Of a DNA stretch of 64,000 nucleotides, positions 44,795 to 53,554 are shown in pieces. Location of the stretch: assembly GCF_003185655.1 (NCBI RefSeq), contig NZ_QHJQ01000005.1, positions 220,794 through 284,793 of the forward strand, read 5' to 3'. A program made the position numbers and the translations under genes. Each line of letters begins with the position of its first letter. The stretch's first letter is position 1. This DNA comes from Coraliomargarita sinensis (GTDB lineage: Bacteria; Verrucomicrobiota; Verrucomicrobiia; Opitutales; Coraliomargaritaceae). The notes beneath the pieces were generated by a model. The model did not search any database and was not told the DNA's origin. It saw only the letters and a program-made list of their open reading frames with translations.

Positions 44795-46380
44795 CTTTCT
44801 GCTGCCGCCTTCGCGCAGCGCATCCCGTCCAGCGCGGCACTGACAATGCCACCGGCGTAACCGGCACCTTCGCCACAGGGAAAAAATCCCGCCACATCTG
44901 GATGCTGTAGGCTGTCCTGGTCACGCGGGATGCGGACCGGTGAGCTCGTACGGGTCTCAAACCCCACCAGGTTGCAATCTTCAGTCACGTAGCCGTGCAT
45001 CTGGCGGCCGAAAATCTCCAGACCGCGGCGAAGGCGCGCGACCACCCAAGAGGGCAAAATTTCATCGATCCTTGCCGCCTGAATGCCCGGGAAATAACTT
45101 GTCTTCGGCAAATCCTGCGAAGACTTGCCCGTCATGAAATCGGTCACTCTCTGTGCGGGAGCAATCTGGCCACCTCCACCATGCTGCTTGGCGGCTTGCT
45201 CCAGGGCTTTCTGAAAGGCAAGGCCTGCGAGTACACCGTGTTCCTTGCGAAAACCCTCCGTATCTTCCGGCTCGACCGTGACGACCATACCGCTGTTGGC
45301 AAAGGGGGAGTCGCGCCGGGCCAAGCTCATTCCGTTGACCACGACTTCGTCGTTTTCCGTTGCCGCGGGGACGATAAAGCCACCCGGGCACATGCAGAAG
45401 GAGTGAACGCCGCGTCCGTCGATCTTGGTGGCCAGCCGATAACTCGCGGCCGGCAGAAGGCGAGGGCGTTCCGAACCGCGGGGCAAATGATATTGAAGGC
45501 TGTCGATGAGCGGCTGCGGATGCTCGATGCGTACACCGACGGCAAACGGCTTTTGTTCGAGACGGAGCTCCTCTTTCTGCAGCAAGTGGTAGATATCCCT
45601 GGCGGAGTGGCCCGTTGCCAGAATTAATTTTCGCGTGGCGAACTCACGCCCGTCGGCGGTCCGAACGCCGGCAACACGATTTTGCGATAACATGAATGCG
45701 GACACTTTCGCTCCAAAATGGACTTCGCCGCCTGCTTTGCGGATGGACTCGCGCATCGCCATCACAACTTTGGGAAGGAGGTTAGATCCGATGTGCGGGT
45801 GGGCGTCGACGAGAATACGATCGGGGGCACCATGGGCCACAAGGGTTTCATATACCTTTCGCACCGGACCACGTTTGGTTGCACGCGTGTAGAGCTTACC
45901 GTCGGAAAAGGTCCCGGCGCCGCCTTCACCAAAACAATAATTGGAGTCTTCGATCACACGGCCTTCTTTTAGAATCGGCCCCAGGTCGAAGCGCCGGGCG
46001 GAGGCGTCTTTGCCACGTTCGAGCACGATCGGCTTCAGGCCGAGTTCGAGGCATTCCAGCGCGGCAAACATTCCTGCCGGGCCACAACCCACAATCAAAA
46101 CGGTTTCCGGAGAAGCCGAAAGGGCCGGGTAGTTGCAGCTTGGTGCCGCTTCAGGCGCGAGCGGCTCGTCAAGGCCGACTTCGTAGCGCAACTGCACCTT
46201 TATCTGCCGCTGGCGGGCGTCAATCGAATGCTTACGAAGACGCAGCTCCCGAATCCGATCCACCGGGATATCCAGCTTTGACGCGACGGCACTTCTCTGT
46301 GCCTCAGCGCTCTCCGAATCCTCCAGCGGCAGAACTACGTCGACCACCGGCGGTGGCGATGCATCGACCCGCTCAGTCAC
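44791..46380 (-). CDS. FAD-dependent dehydrogenase-like protein (COG2509 type)
   Basis: 529 residues. An N-terminal domain of ~85 residues precedes the FAD-binding Rossmann motif VLIVGCGPAGMFAALE (G98, G100, G103). ERGKDASARRFDLGPI, NYCFGEGGAGTFSDGKLYTR, LATGHSARDIY, FCMCPGGFIVPAATE and the C-terminal FFPCGEGAGYAGGIVSAALDG are hallmarks of a widespread uncharacterised oxidoreductase group. The physiological substrate is not known to me. Its start overlaps the end of the MIF-like gene by 8 bp. Its stop codon TAA (44793-44791) interlocks with the TAA of the convergent gene in a shared TTAA. Confidence 0.9.
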   Translation of the reverse strand: MTERVDASPPPVVDVVLPLEDSESAEAQRSAVASKLDIPVDRIRELRLRKHSIDARQRQIKVQLRYEVGLDEPLAPEAAPSCNYPALSASPETVLIVGCGPAGMFAALECLELGLKPIVLERGKDASARRFDLGPILKEGRVIEDSNYCFGEGGAGTFSDGKLYTRATKRGPVRKVYETLVAHGAPDRILVDAHPHIGSNLLPKVVMAMRESIRKAGGEVHFGAKVSAFMLSQNRVAGVRTADGREFATRKLILATGHSARDIYHLLQKEELRLEQKPFAVGVRIEHPQPLIDSLQYHLPRGSERPRLLPAASYRLATKIDGRGVHSFCMCPGGFIVPAATENDEVVVNGMSLARRDSPFANSGMVVTVEPEDTEGFRKEHGVLAGLAFQKALEQAAKQHGGGGQIAPAQRVTDFMTGKSSQDLPKTSYFPGIQAARIDEILPSWVVARLRRGLEIFGRQMHGYVTEDCNLVGFETRTSSPVRIPRDQDSLQHPDVAGFFPCGEGAGYAGGIVSAALDGMRCAKAAAES

Positions 46381-46720
46381 CGAAAGTCTTCCCGTTCCAT
46401 CCCCACATGTTCGGTTCGACGTTATGGAAATTGATGTAGACTCGATCCCTCCGCACTTCGACCGCCAGGCTGAGCCGCTCGCATAGTTCCTTGCTCAGGT
46501 TGGAGGTGGCATCTTCAGGAAGGCGAATACTGTGGAGGTTAATAAATACAGTAGGCTCGCTGTTTCCCGCCATCGTCATTTTAGAACTCGTCCAGCTGGT
46601 CATCACGTAATCCTCCGACTTTTCCAAAAGCTCCGCAGCGGCTTTGGAAAGAGTTTGGAGCGCGTTGTTTTTCTCCGCGTCAGACAGCGGAATATTCGAT
46701 GTAACTTGAATGAGTGGCAT
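46373..46720 (-). CDS. MIF/tautomerase-superfamily protein
   Basis: 115 residues, the normal length of macrophage migration inhibitory factor relatives. The product starts MPLIQVTSN; removal of Met exposes Pro, the catalytic base in keto-enol tautomerases. EDYVMTSW and VFINLHSIRLPEDATSNLSKELCERL fit the beta-alpha-beta repeats, and the end RVYINFHNVEPNMWGWNGKTF matches the MIF C-terminus. A physiological substrate is not known for bacterial members; phenylpyruvate is used in vitro by relatives. It overlaps the FAD gene by 8 bp and starts 2 bp after the phosphatase gene, so all three are coupled. Confidence 0.88.
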   Translation of the reverse strand: MPLIQVTSNIPLSDAEKNNALQTLSKAAAELLEKSEDYVMTSWTSSKMTMAGNSEPTVFINLHSIRLPEDATSNLSKELCERLSLAVEVRRDRVYINFHNVEPNMWGWNGKTFGD

Positions 46721-46722
46721 GG

Positions 46723-47202
46723 TTATTTGTATTCAGCTTTGAGGTATTGCACGACGGAAGGGATAGCCTCGATCATGGCATCCCGGCAAGCGCTGTAGGC
46801 GGCAAAGTCCTGCCCGATCGGGTCAGGAATTTGATCGCCTTGCTCCACATCCATAAAGCCCCGTAGCAGGTGGACGCGTTCGGGCAGTTTGGGATAGTAG
46901 TGATGAAGCACATCTATATGGGAACTCGTCATTCCAAAGATCGCGAAAGCATTTTCAATCAGCTCATCGGTCAGCGGCTGACTCTTGTGTTTGGTGAGAT
47001 CAAGTTGGACCTTTTTTAACGCGGCGACCGAATTTTTCGAAGCGGGGTCGCCGTAGCCGGCGGCAACGCCTGCAGAGAGCACTTCGAGTTGGTTCAGGGG
47101 CTCACCTTCCGCGGCCAGGGCGTGCTGGAGAAGTTTCTCCGCCATCGGACTGCGGCAGACATTGCCGGTGCAAATCATTAAGATGAGGTTACGTTCCGAC
47201 AT
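46723..47202 (-). CDS. Low-molecular-weight protein-tyrosine phosphatase family protein
   Basis: 159 residues. The P-loop CTGNVCRSPMAE (C11 to R17) follows the CX5R(S/T) rule, and the likely general-acid Asp is in IPDPIGQD near the C-terminus. The length and single-domain cytoplasmic form are standard. Members dephosphorylate tyrosine kinases of capsule export or arginine-phosphate proteins (YwlE type); which applies cannot be told, and no tyrosine kinase is nearby. Thr in the CTGN position is the residue associated with arginine-phosphatase activity in YwlE, but that alone is weak. It is 11 bp downstream of purD. Confidence 0.92.
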   Translation of the reverse strand: MSERNLILMICTGNVCRSPMAEKLLQHALAAEGEPLNQLEVLSAGVAAGYGDPASKNSVAALKKVQLDLTKHKSQPLTDELIENAFAIFGMTSSHIDVLHHYYPKLPERVHLLRGFMDVEQGDQIPDPIGQDFAAYSACRDAMIEAIPSVVQYLKAEYK

Positions 47203-47213
47203 AAATCCAAGTA

Positions 47214-48503
47214 TCAGCTGCGGTTGAGTTCGCGGTATCCAATATCACGACGAAGGTATTTATCTTCAAATTCAATCTGATCGCAAACAGAATAAGCAAT
47301 CTCGGCGGCCTGCTGAAGTGTTGGTGCTTGTCCGCTGATGCCGAGGACCCGCCCACCAGCCGTCATAATCGTCCCGTCCTCGGAGCGCTTGGTGCCGGCA
47401 TGGACGATGGCGGCACCTTCCGGCAGCTCATCCGGGAAAGTGATCGGATTCCCTTTGGCATACTTGCCGGGGTAACCACCGGCCGCCAAAACGACAACGA
47501 TCGCCGCACCTTCCTTGAATGTAATATCCTTCGGCAGGGACTGACCTTTGGCCGAAGCCAAAAGGATGGGCACGAGGTCGGCATCCAGCATGGGAAGCAG
47601 GACCTGTGTCTCGGGATCGCCGAAACGGACGTTATACTCCAGAACTTTGACACCGGTTTCTGTCAGCATGACTCCGGCGTATAATGTGCCGCGGTAGTCG
47701 ATACCATCCGCCTTGAGCCCAGCGAGAGTAGGGCGGATGACTTGTTCTTCAATTTCAGCCTGCATCGCAGGAGTCATCTTGCTGGTGGGCGTGTAGGCTC
47801 CCATGCCGCCCGTATTGAGTCCGGTATCCCCCTCGCCGGCACGTTTATGATCCTGACTCGGCGGCAGGCAGAGATAATCTTCGCCCGAAGCAACGACATG
47901 AATGGAGGCTTCTTCGCCGTAAAGAGTCTCTTCGATAACAATTTCCTGGCCACTGCTGCCGAAGGCGTCGCCCTCCAGCATATCCTTGACCGCGGCAATA
48001 GCCTCGTCCTGGGTCTCCGCCATGATCACGCCTTTTCCTGCAGCAAGACCGCTGGCTTTGATCACGATCGGTGCCGGATGCTCCTGCAAATAGGCGAGGG
48101 CGGGGGCCACTTCCGTAAAAGTGGCGTAGGCTGCAGTCGGTATGGAATGACGGGCAAAGAAGTCCTTACAAAAAGCTTTGCTTGATTCCAATTGGGCGCC
48201 GAGCCGATTCGGTCCGTAGGCCGGAATCCCCGCGTCCTGCATAGCATCGACCAATCCGAGACTGAGCGGCACTTCCGGCCCGACCACGACGAGGCCGATT
48301 GACTGCTCTTCGGCCAGCTTGACCAATCCATCGATGTCCTCGACGGCCACATCGTAACAGTCGATCTCTGCCGCCATCCCGCCATTGCCAGGCGAGGCAA
48401 TGACACGTTCCGCCTGTGGGCTTTGGCGGCACTTCTGGACCAGGGCGTGTTCACGCCCGCCGGATCCGATGACTAAAATATTAATTTTCGATTGGTCTGA
48501 CAT
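47214..48503 (-). CDS. purD: Phosphoribosylamine-glycine ligase
   Basis: 429 residues. Second step of purine synthesis: 5-phosphoribosylamine, glycine and ATP to GAR. NILVIGSGGREHALVQK opens the N-domain. The ATP-grasp part has IVIKASGLAAGKGVIMAE. SQDHKRAGEGDTGLNTGGMGAYTPT is the PurD signature, and VLEYNVRFGDPETQVLLP carries metal ligands. The C-terminal domain shows VVLAAGGYPGKYAKG. Normal length. It is divergent from lepA with a 123-bp gap and heads the purD-phosphatase-MIF-FAD operon. Confidence 0.97.
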   Translation of the reverse strand: MSDQSKINILVIGSGGREHALVQKCRQSPQAERVIASPGNGGMAAEIDCYDVAVEDIDGLVKLAEEQSIGLVVVGPEVPLSLGLVDAMQDAGIPAYGPNRLGAQLESSKAFCKDFFARHSIPTAAYATFTEVAPALAYLQEHPAPIVIKASGLAAGKGVIMAETQDEAIAAVKDMLEGDAFGSSGQEIVIEETLYGEEASIHVVASGEDYLCLPPSQDHKRAGEGDTGLNTGGMGAYTPTSKMTPAMQAEIEEQVIRPTLAGLKADGIDYRGTLYAGVMLTETGVKVLEYNVRFGDPETQVLLPMLDADLVPILLASAKGQSLPKDITFKEGAAIVVVLAAGGYPGKYAKGNPITFPDELPEGAAIVHAGTKRSEDGTIMTAGGRVLGISGQAPTLQQAAEIAYSVCDQIEFEDKYLRRDIGYRELNRS

Positions 48504-48626
48504 AGGCCGGAGAAGTTTCCAGATGCAGCAGTGGAGGTAAAGTGCTTTTCTCTGATATCCTCAAAGCCTTTAGAAGAAGGTTGAATTTTTCCTGAGGTGC
48601 GTGATTTTAGCCCGTTTCACCAATCT

Positions 48627-50438
48627 ATGACCGATCTGAACCATACGCGCAATTTCTGCATCATCGCCCACGTCGACCATGGCAAGACGACGCTCTCGGA
48701 CCGCATCCTCGAGCTGACCCGCACTGTTGAAATGCGTGAGATGAAGGATCAGCTCCTGGATTCCATGGATCTTGAGCGTGAGCGGGGCATCACAATCAAG
48801 AGTCACCCGGTATCCATGGTCTACCGCGCCAGAGACGGTAAAGATTACACCTTCAATCTGATCGACACTCCCGGCCACGTGGACTTTTCCTACGAAGTTT
48901 CGCGCAGTCTTGCCGCCTGCGAGGGGGCGATGTTGTTGATCGATGCCGCACAGGGTGTCGAAGCCCAGACAGTGGCCAACGCCCATCTCGCGGTGGAGCA
49001 GGGCCTCGAAATCATTCCCGTCATCAACAAGGTCGATTTACCCAGCGCGGATGTGCCGGCAATCCAGCACCAAATCGAGGATGTGCTGGCGATTCCGGCT
49101 GAAGAGGCAATTCTGACCAGTGGTAAAAGCGGCCTCGGGGTAGAAGACCTCATGGAAGCGGCTGTCGCGCGTGTGCCCAAGCCCCGCTGGGCCGAGGTGA
49201 ACGGCCTGCGCGTGCTGATTTTCGACTGTATCTACGATACGTACAAAGGCGTCATATGCTACGTCCGCGTTTTCTCCGGTTCCGTCAAGACGAACGACCA
49301 GATCATGACCATGAGCGACGGAATGAAAGCCCAGGTCAAAGAAGTCGGCAAATTCTCGCCGGCCATGACCAAGCAGGACGAACTCGTTGCCGGCGATGTG
49401 GGCTACATCGTCACCAACATTCGCGACGTCGCCGAGATCAAGCTGGGAGACACAATCACCCTGGCTGCAACGCCTGCCGAGGAAATGCTGCCCGGATATA
49501 AGGAAGTCAGTCCGATGGTTTTCAGCGGAATTTATCCGATCGATACCAGCGACTACAATAAACTGAAGGCCAGTATGGGGAAGTTGCGTCTCAATGACGC
49601 TGCTTTTGTCTATCAGTCCGAAAACTCGGTCGCGCTTGGCTTCGGCTTCCGTTGTGGTTTCCTCGGTCTGCTGCACATGGAAATTATCCAGGAGCGCATT
49701 CGCCGGGAATATGACCTTGATGTCATTTCGACGTACCCGAGCGTGGTTTATCATGTCACCAAAACAGACGGTGATACGCTGGAGGTACATAATCCTGTTT
49801 ACCTGCCGGATCCCTCCGAGATCGGCCACATCGAGGAGCCGATGATTGTCGCTTCGATACATATCCCCAGCACCTCCATCGGTGATGTCCTGGCGCTGGT
49901 TTCGGAGAAACGGGGGCTCTGCGAGCATACGGAAACGATCGACGGAACCCGCGTCATGCTCGTCTGCCGCTTGCCGCTCAATGAAATCCTCGTCGATTTC
50001 AACGACCGCCTGAAAAGCATCACCCATGGCTACGGCTCCATGGACTACGAAATGGCAGGTTACGAGGAGGCCAAACTTTGCCGTCTGGACATCATGGTCA
50101 ACGGGGAGCCGGTGGATGCCTTTGCCTCGATTGTACACAAAGATAAAGCCGAGGGCAGGGGGCGCGCCCTCTGCAAACGCCTGAAAGAGATTCTGCCGCG
50201 CGAGATGTTCAAGATCGCGATTCAGGCAAGTGTTGGCGGTCAGGTCATCGCGCGGGAGACGATCAGCGCATACCGCAAGGACGTGACCGCCAAATGTTAC
50301 GGCGGGGATATTTCGCGAAAGCGCAAGCTGCTCGAGAAGCAAAAAGAGGGTAAAAAACGGATGAAAAACATCGGCAACGTATCCATCCCTCAGGACGCCT
50401 TCATCAAGATCCTCAAAAATAGTGACGGAGGTTCTTAA
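48627..50438 (+). CDS. lepA: Elongation factor 4 (LepA)
   Basis: 603 residues from the ATG at 48627; an in-frame GTG at 48597 would add 10 residues not found in the family. Ribosome-bound GTPase affecting translocation and 30S assembly. The G motifs are AHVDHGKTT (G1), RGITIKSHP (G2), DTPGHVDF (G3), NKVDLP (G4) and SGKSGLG (G5). The LepA-specific C-terminal domain is present with KRKLLEKQKEGKKRMKNIGN, and GFRCGFLGLLHMEI is also diagnostic. Length matches the usual ~600. It precedes lepB by 99 bp, an old and frequent lepA-lepB pairing. Confidence 0.97.
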   Translation: MTDLNHTRNFCIIAHVDHGKTTLSDRILELTRTVEMREMKDQLLDSMDLERERGITIKSHPVSMVYRARDGKDYTFNLIDTPGHVDFSYEVSRSLAACEGAMLLIDAAQGVEAQTVANAHLAVEQGLEIIPVINKVDLPSADVPAIQHQIEDVLAIPAEEAILTSGKSGLGVEDLMEAAVARVPKPRWAEVNGLRVLIFDCIYDTYKGVICYVRVFSGSVKTNDQIMTMSDGMKAQVKEVGKFSPAMTKQDELVAGDVGYIVTNIRDVAEIKLGDTITLAATPAEEMLPGYKEVSPMVFSGIYPIDTSDYNKLKASMGKLRLNDAAFVYQSENSVALGFGFRCGFLGLLHMEIIQERIRREYDLDVISTYPSVVYHVTKTDGDTLEVHNPVYLPDPSEIGHIEEPMIVASIHIPSTSIGDVLALVSEKRGLCEHTETIDGTRVMLVCRLPLNEILVDFNDRLKSITHGYGSMDYEMAGYEEAKLCRLDIMVNGEPVDAFASIVHKDKAEGRGRALCKRLKEILPREMFKIAIQASVGGQVIARETISAYRKDVTAKCYGGDISRKRKLLEKQKEGKKRMKNIGNVSIPQDAFIKILKNSDGGS

Positions 50439-50537
50439 CCAGCGGATTTGCACCGTAAAAATCATACCGGACCGGCATTATAGATTCGCTTCATCACGGT
50501 TCATGCCTAGTCACAAAGAGTTACCGAAAACCAGTAC

Positions 50538-51764
50538 ATGAAAAAGCTTCGAAAACCGGCCAAAGAGCTTCTCCAGTCAGCCAGCAAGATCTATCATTAC
50601 CGGCGGGACGTGATTTCGGAAGCGCGGCTTCATGATCTGGATAAAGCCGTGAATGAGGTACAGTCGCAACTCAAGGCCGAGGATAGCCTGAAGCTGAAGG
50701 CTGCCATGGAGCGCCTTGACGCGCTGCTTAAAAAGATTGGTGGCAAGATGTATCCCAAGACCTTCTTGAACGATAACATCGAGGTGGCGCTGGTCGCCGC
50801 CATCATTGTGATCGGCATCCGGACATTTTTCTTTCAGCCCTTTATCATACCGACGAATTCGATGTATCCCACATACAGCGGGATGAATGCCGAAGTTTAT
50901 GAAAAGGGCGAGGGCGAACCCGGCGCCTTGAACAAACTCTTCCGGCTCGCCACGCTCGGGGCGCGTCACAAAGCCGTCGTCGCCAAAAACAGTGGTCCAA
51001 TCGAACTGCCGGTAGCCGTTGCACCGGACGGACGATTACAGTTTTACGTCGAACCAGTCAAAGGACGCAAATTCCTGGTGGTCCCTACAACCCGGGCGAA
51101 ATTTTTCATCTTTGTGGACGGCGAGCCTCACCATGTTGTCGTGCCGATGGAATTCGCGTCCGAGATGAACACGGTGATTCGTGACGCCTTCAACATTGAT
51201 GGGCATGAGCTGCTGCGTCAGCCGGGCAACAACAAATACGCCATCATGCGACTGCAACAACGCGCGGAGGCCGGCGAGGATCTTTTACGCTTCGATATTA
51301 CCTTGGGCGACGCATTGTTTGTCGACCGCCTGACGTATCATTTCCGCAAACCAAAAGCCGGGGAGCCGTTCGTTTTTCGTACCGATGACATTCAGCAGGA
51401 AATCGGCAAACACAGCGGCGATTACACCAACAAATACTATATCAAGCGGTTGGCCGGTGTCGCAGGTGAGACCTTGGAGATTCGCGACGGAACGCTGCTG
51501 GTGGATGGCCAACCGCGCGGCGAAGTTGAAGCATTTGGTCGCAATGCGCGACGCGAAGGTGAATACCAGGGGTATATCAATCAGGACTTGCTGGCTGAGG
51601 GCCGTGAAATGAAAATTCCGGAAGGAAAATTTGTCGCCCTGGGAGATAACTCCGGAAACAGCCTCGACAGTCGCTACTGGGGATTTGTCCCGGAGAAGGC
51701 TGTGATCGGGAAGGCTTTCTTTATTTATTTCCCATTCACCAAACGCTGGGGCGTTGCGGAGTGA
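50538..51764 (+). CDS. lepB: Signal peptidase I with a large internal insertion
   Basis: 408 residues. Cuts signal peptides from exported proteins at the outer face of the inner membrane. One membrane helix (about 82-100, VALVAAIIVIGIRTFFFQ) leads into the box B PTNSMYPT with catalytic Ser108. The general base is Lys303 in YYIKRLAGVAGE (box D), and box E is VALGDNSGNSLDSRYWG. The Ser-Lys distance is 195 residues, against 55 in E. coli LepB, so some 140 residues are inserted in the periplasmic part. A charged, probably coiled-coil cytoplasmic stretch fills residues 1-75. With one N-terminal membrane helix it resembles Gram-positive or Bacteroidetes forms. The downstream 192 bp are AT-rich and hold no gene. 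Confidence 0.94.
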   Translation: MKKLRKPAKELLQSASKIYHYRRDVISEARLHDLDKAVNEVQSQLKAEDSLKLKAAMERLDALLKKIGGKMYPKTFLNDNIEVALVAAIIVIGIRTFFFQPFIIPTNSMYPTYSGMNAEVYEKGEGEPGALNKLFRLATLGARHKAVVAKNSGPIELPVAVAPDGRLQFYVEPVKGRKFLVVPTTRAKFFIFVDGEPHHVVVPMEFASEMNTVIRDAFNIDGHELLRQPGNNKYAIMRLQQRAEAGEDLLRFDITLGDALFVDRLTYHFRKPKAGEPFVFRTDDIQQEIGKHSGDYTNKYYIKRLAGVAGETLEIRDGTLLVDGQPRGEVEAFGRNARREGEYQGYINQDLLAEGREMKIPEGKFVALGDNSGNSLDSRYWGFVPEKAVIGKAFFIYFPFTKRWGVAE

Positions 51765-51956
51765 AACTCAGCTGCGCCAGGCAGAAAGTCCTTAACCAAG
51801 CCCGCAAATCATCATATCTTACGCACAATATATATTATGTCTAATTTATATTTTCGCGTTTAACCATTCTTGGTATCAACTATCGACTATCCCGCGACTC
51901 GAACTTATCCGGGCACACAACCCTCATTGATCTTATAGCACCACACATAAAGATTC

Positions 51957-53486
51957 ATGAATTCAGACACTCCCCTCTATAATTGGTTGAACGAACGAAT
52001 GGCTGGCGCGCTGCTGCACGTCAGTTCCTTACCTTCTTCGACAGGTATTGGTAATCTCGGTGCCGGTGCCTACAAATTTGTCGATTTCCTGGAAAGCACC
52101 GGATTGAAAATCTGGCAGATATGCCCCCTGGGGCCAACCGGCTATGGCGATTCACCTTACCAGTGTTTCTCCGCCTTCGCCGGCAACCCCTACTTTATTG
52201 ATCTGGAACCGCTGATTGAAGCCGGGCTGCTGGCGGACCGGGACGTAGCTCCCCTGCGTGAACTTCCGCAAGGTCAGGTCGACTACGGTTGGCTCTATTC
52301 CGAGTTTTGGCCCATTCTTGATGCGGCCTATGCGGCATTCGCGCAAAGCGGAGCCGATGAACTCCTGGATTACGGCAGTATTGCGGCATTCCGCGACAAA
52401 CAGGCCTACTGGCTTGAGGATTATGCCCTCTACACGGCAATCAAAGCAGAAAATAAGGGCGCGTGCTGGCTGGATTGGCCCGAGCGTGACCGTGACTACA
52501 AAAAAGCCAGGAAACGCCGCAAGACAAAGGCACTCAAGGCGTCGATGGAGGCACAAATCTTCTTTCAGTACGTGTTTTACGCTCAGTTGGGAAAGCTCCG
52601 GGCCTACGCTGGCGAAAACGACGTTCAAATTCTGGGCGATCTCCCTATTTTCGTAGCTTTGGACAGTGCGGATGTTTGGTCCCACCCGGAACTATTCCAG
52701 CTCGATAATAAGTTGCAGCCGTCTGCAGTAGCCGGCGTTCCGCCCGATTATTTCTCGAAAGACGGTCAGCTCTGGGGCAACCCACTCTACGACTGGAAAA
52801 AGCACGTCGCATCCGGCTTCGAATGGTGGATTGAGCGAATCCAGTCCACCCTTTCCTTTTACGACATCATTCGCATCGATCACTTCCGTGGTTTTGAATC
52901 CTACTGGTCGGTACCTGCCGGAGAAACGACGGCCCGCAATGGCAAATGGATCAAAAGCCCGGGGCTCGAACTTTTCCATGCGATTAAAGATGCCTGCCTG
53001 GATGCGCGGATCGTTGCCGAAGATTTGGGTGTGATTACTCCCGAAGTAACTGCTCTGCGCAAAAAGACCGGCCTCCCCGGAATGGCCGTTCTACAGTTTG
53101 CTTTTGGCGGCGAGGATGACAATGCCTACCTGCCTCACAATGTAACGCCCAACAGCGTCATTTACACCGGCACGCACGATAACGACACCACGGTTGGATG
53201 GTATGCATCAGAATCCGAACCCGTCCGTGATCACGTTCGTCGTTATCTCAGTATCCCCGGAGATGATATCGCTTACGACCTCATTCGTGCCGCTGTAAGA
53301 TCGACGGCAAACCTGGCGGTGGTCCCGCTACAGGACTTTATGCAGCTCGATGACAGTGCGCGCTTAAACAAGCCGGGCTCAGCCGCGGGAAATTGGCAGT
53401 GGCGTTACCTTCCCGAACAGCTTGATGAGCTGTCTGCGGAACGAGCCCAGAACATTCGCGACCTGCTTTCCAGCTACGGTCGTTGA
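51957..53486 (+). CDS. malQ: 4-alpha-glucanotransferase (amylomaltase)
   Basis: 509 residues. GH77 enzyme that moves maltosyl or longer units between alpha-1,4-glucans, in the cytoplasm. MAGALLHVSSLPSSTGIGNLG and WQICPLGPTGYGDSPYQCFS are family signatures. The nucleophile is D308 (IIRIDHFRGF), the acid/base E355 (IVAEDLGVI) and the stabiliser D408 (YTGTHDNDT). Length is that of bacterial single-domain forms. The 192 bp before it include AT-rich sequence around 51830-51860 that may be a promoter. It is probably linked with the glycosidase-like gene 68 bp downstream, suggesting glycogen or storage glucan handling. Confidence 0.97.
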   Translation: MNSDTPLYNWLNERMAGALLHVSSLPSSTGIGNLGAGAYKFVDFLESTGLKIWQICPLGPTGYGDSPYQCFSAFAGNPYFIDLEPLIEAGLLADRDVAPLRELPQGQVDYGWLYSEFWPILDAAYAAFAQSGADELLDYGSIAAFRDKQAYWLEDYALYTAIKAENKGACWLDWPERDRDYKKARKRRKTKALKASMEAQIFFQYVFYAQLGKLRAYAGENDVQILGDLPIFVALDSADVWSHPELFQLDNKLQPSAVAGVPPDYFSKDGQLWGNPLYDWKKHVASGFEWWIERIQSTLSFYDIIRIDHFRGFESYWSVPAGETTARNGKWIKSPGLELFHAIKDACLDARIVAEDLGVITPEVTALRKKTGLPGMAVLQFAFGGEDDNAYLPHNVTPNSVIYTGTHDNDTTVGWYASESEPVRDHVRRYLSIPGDDIAYDLIRAAVRSTANLAVVPLQDFMQLDDSARLNKPGSAAGNWQWRYLPEQLDELSAERAQNIRDLLSSYGR

Positions 53487-53554
53487 TTGATGCACGGATC
53501 ATGTCCCTGAGCTAAGTTTGCCCGAAAAGTCGACCGGTGGCAGATAAGAACAAG

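Noticed and set aside
49038..50465. 475-residue open frame opposite lepA
   Set aside because: Antisense shadow of a highly conserved gene; no domain resemblance.
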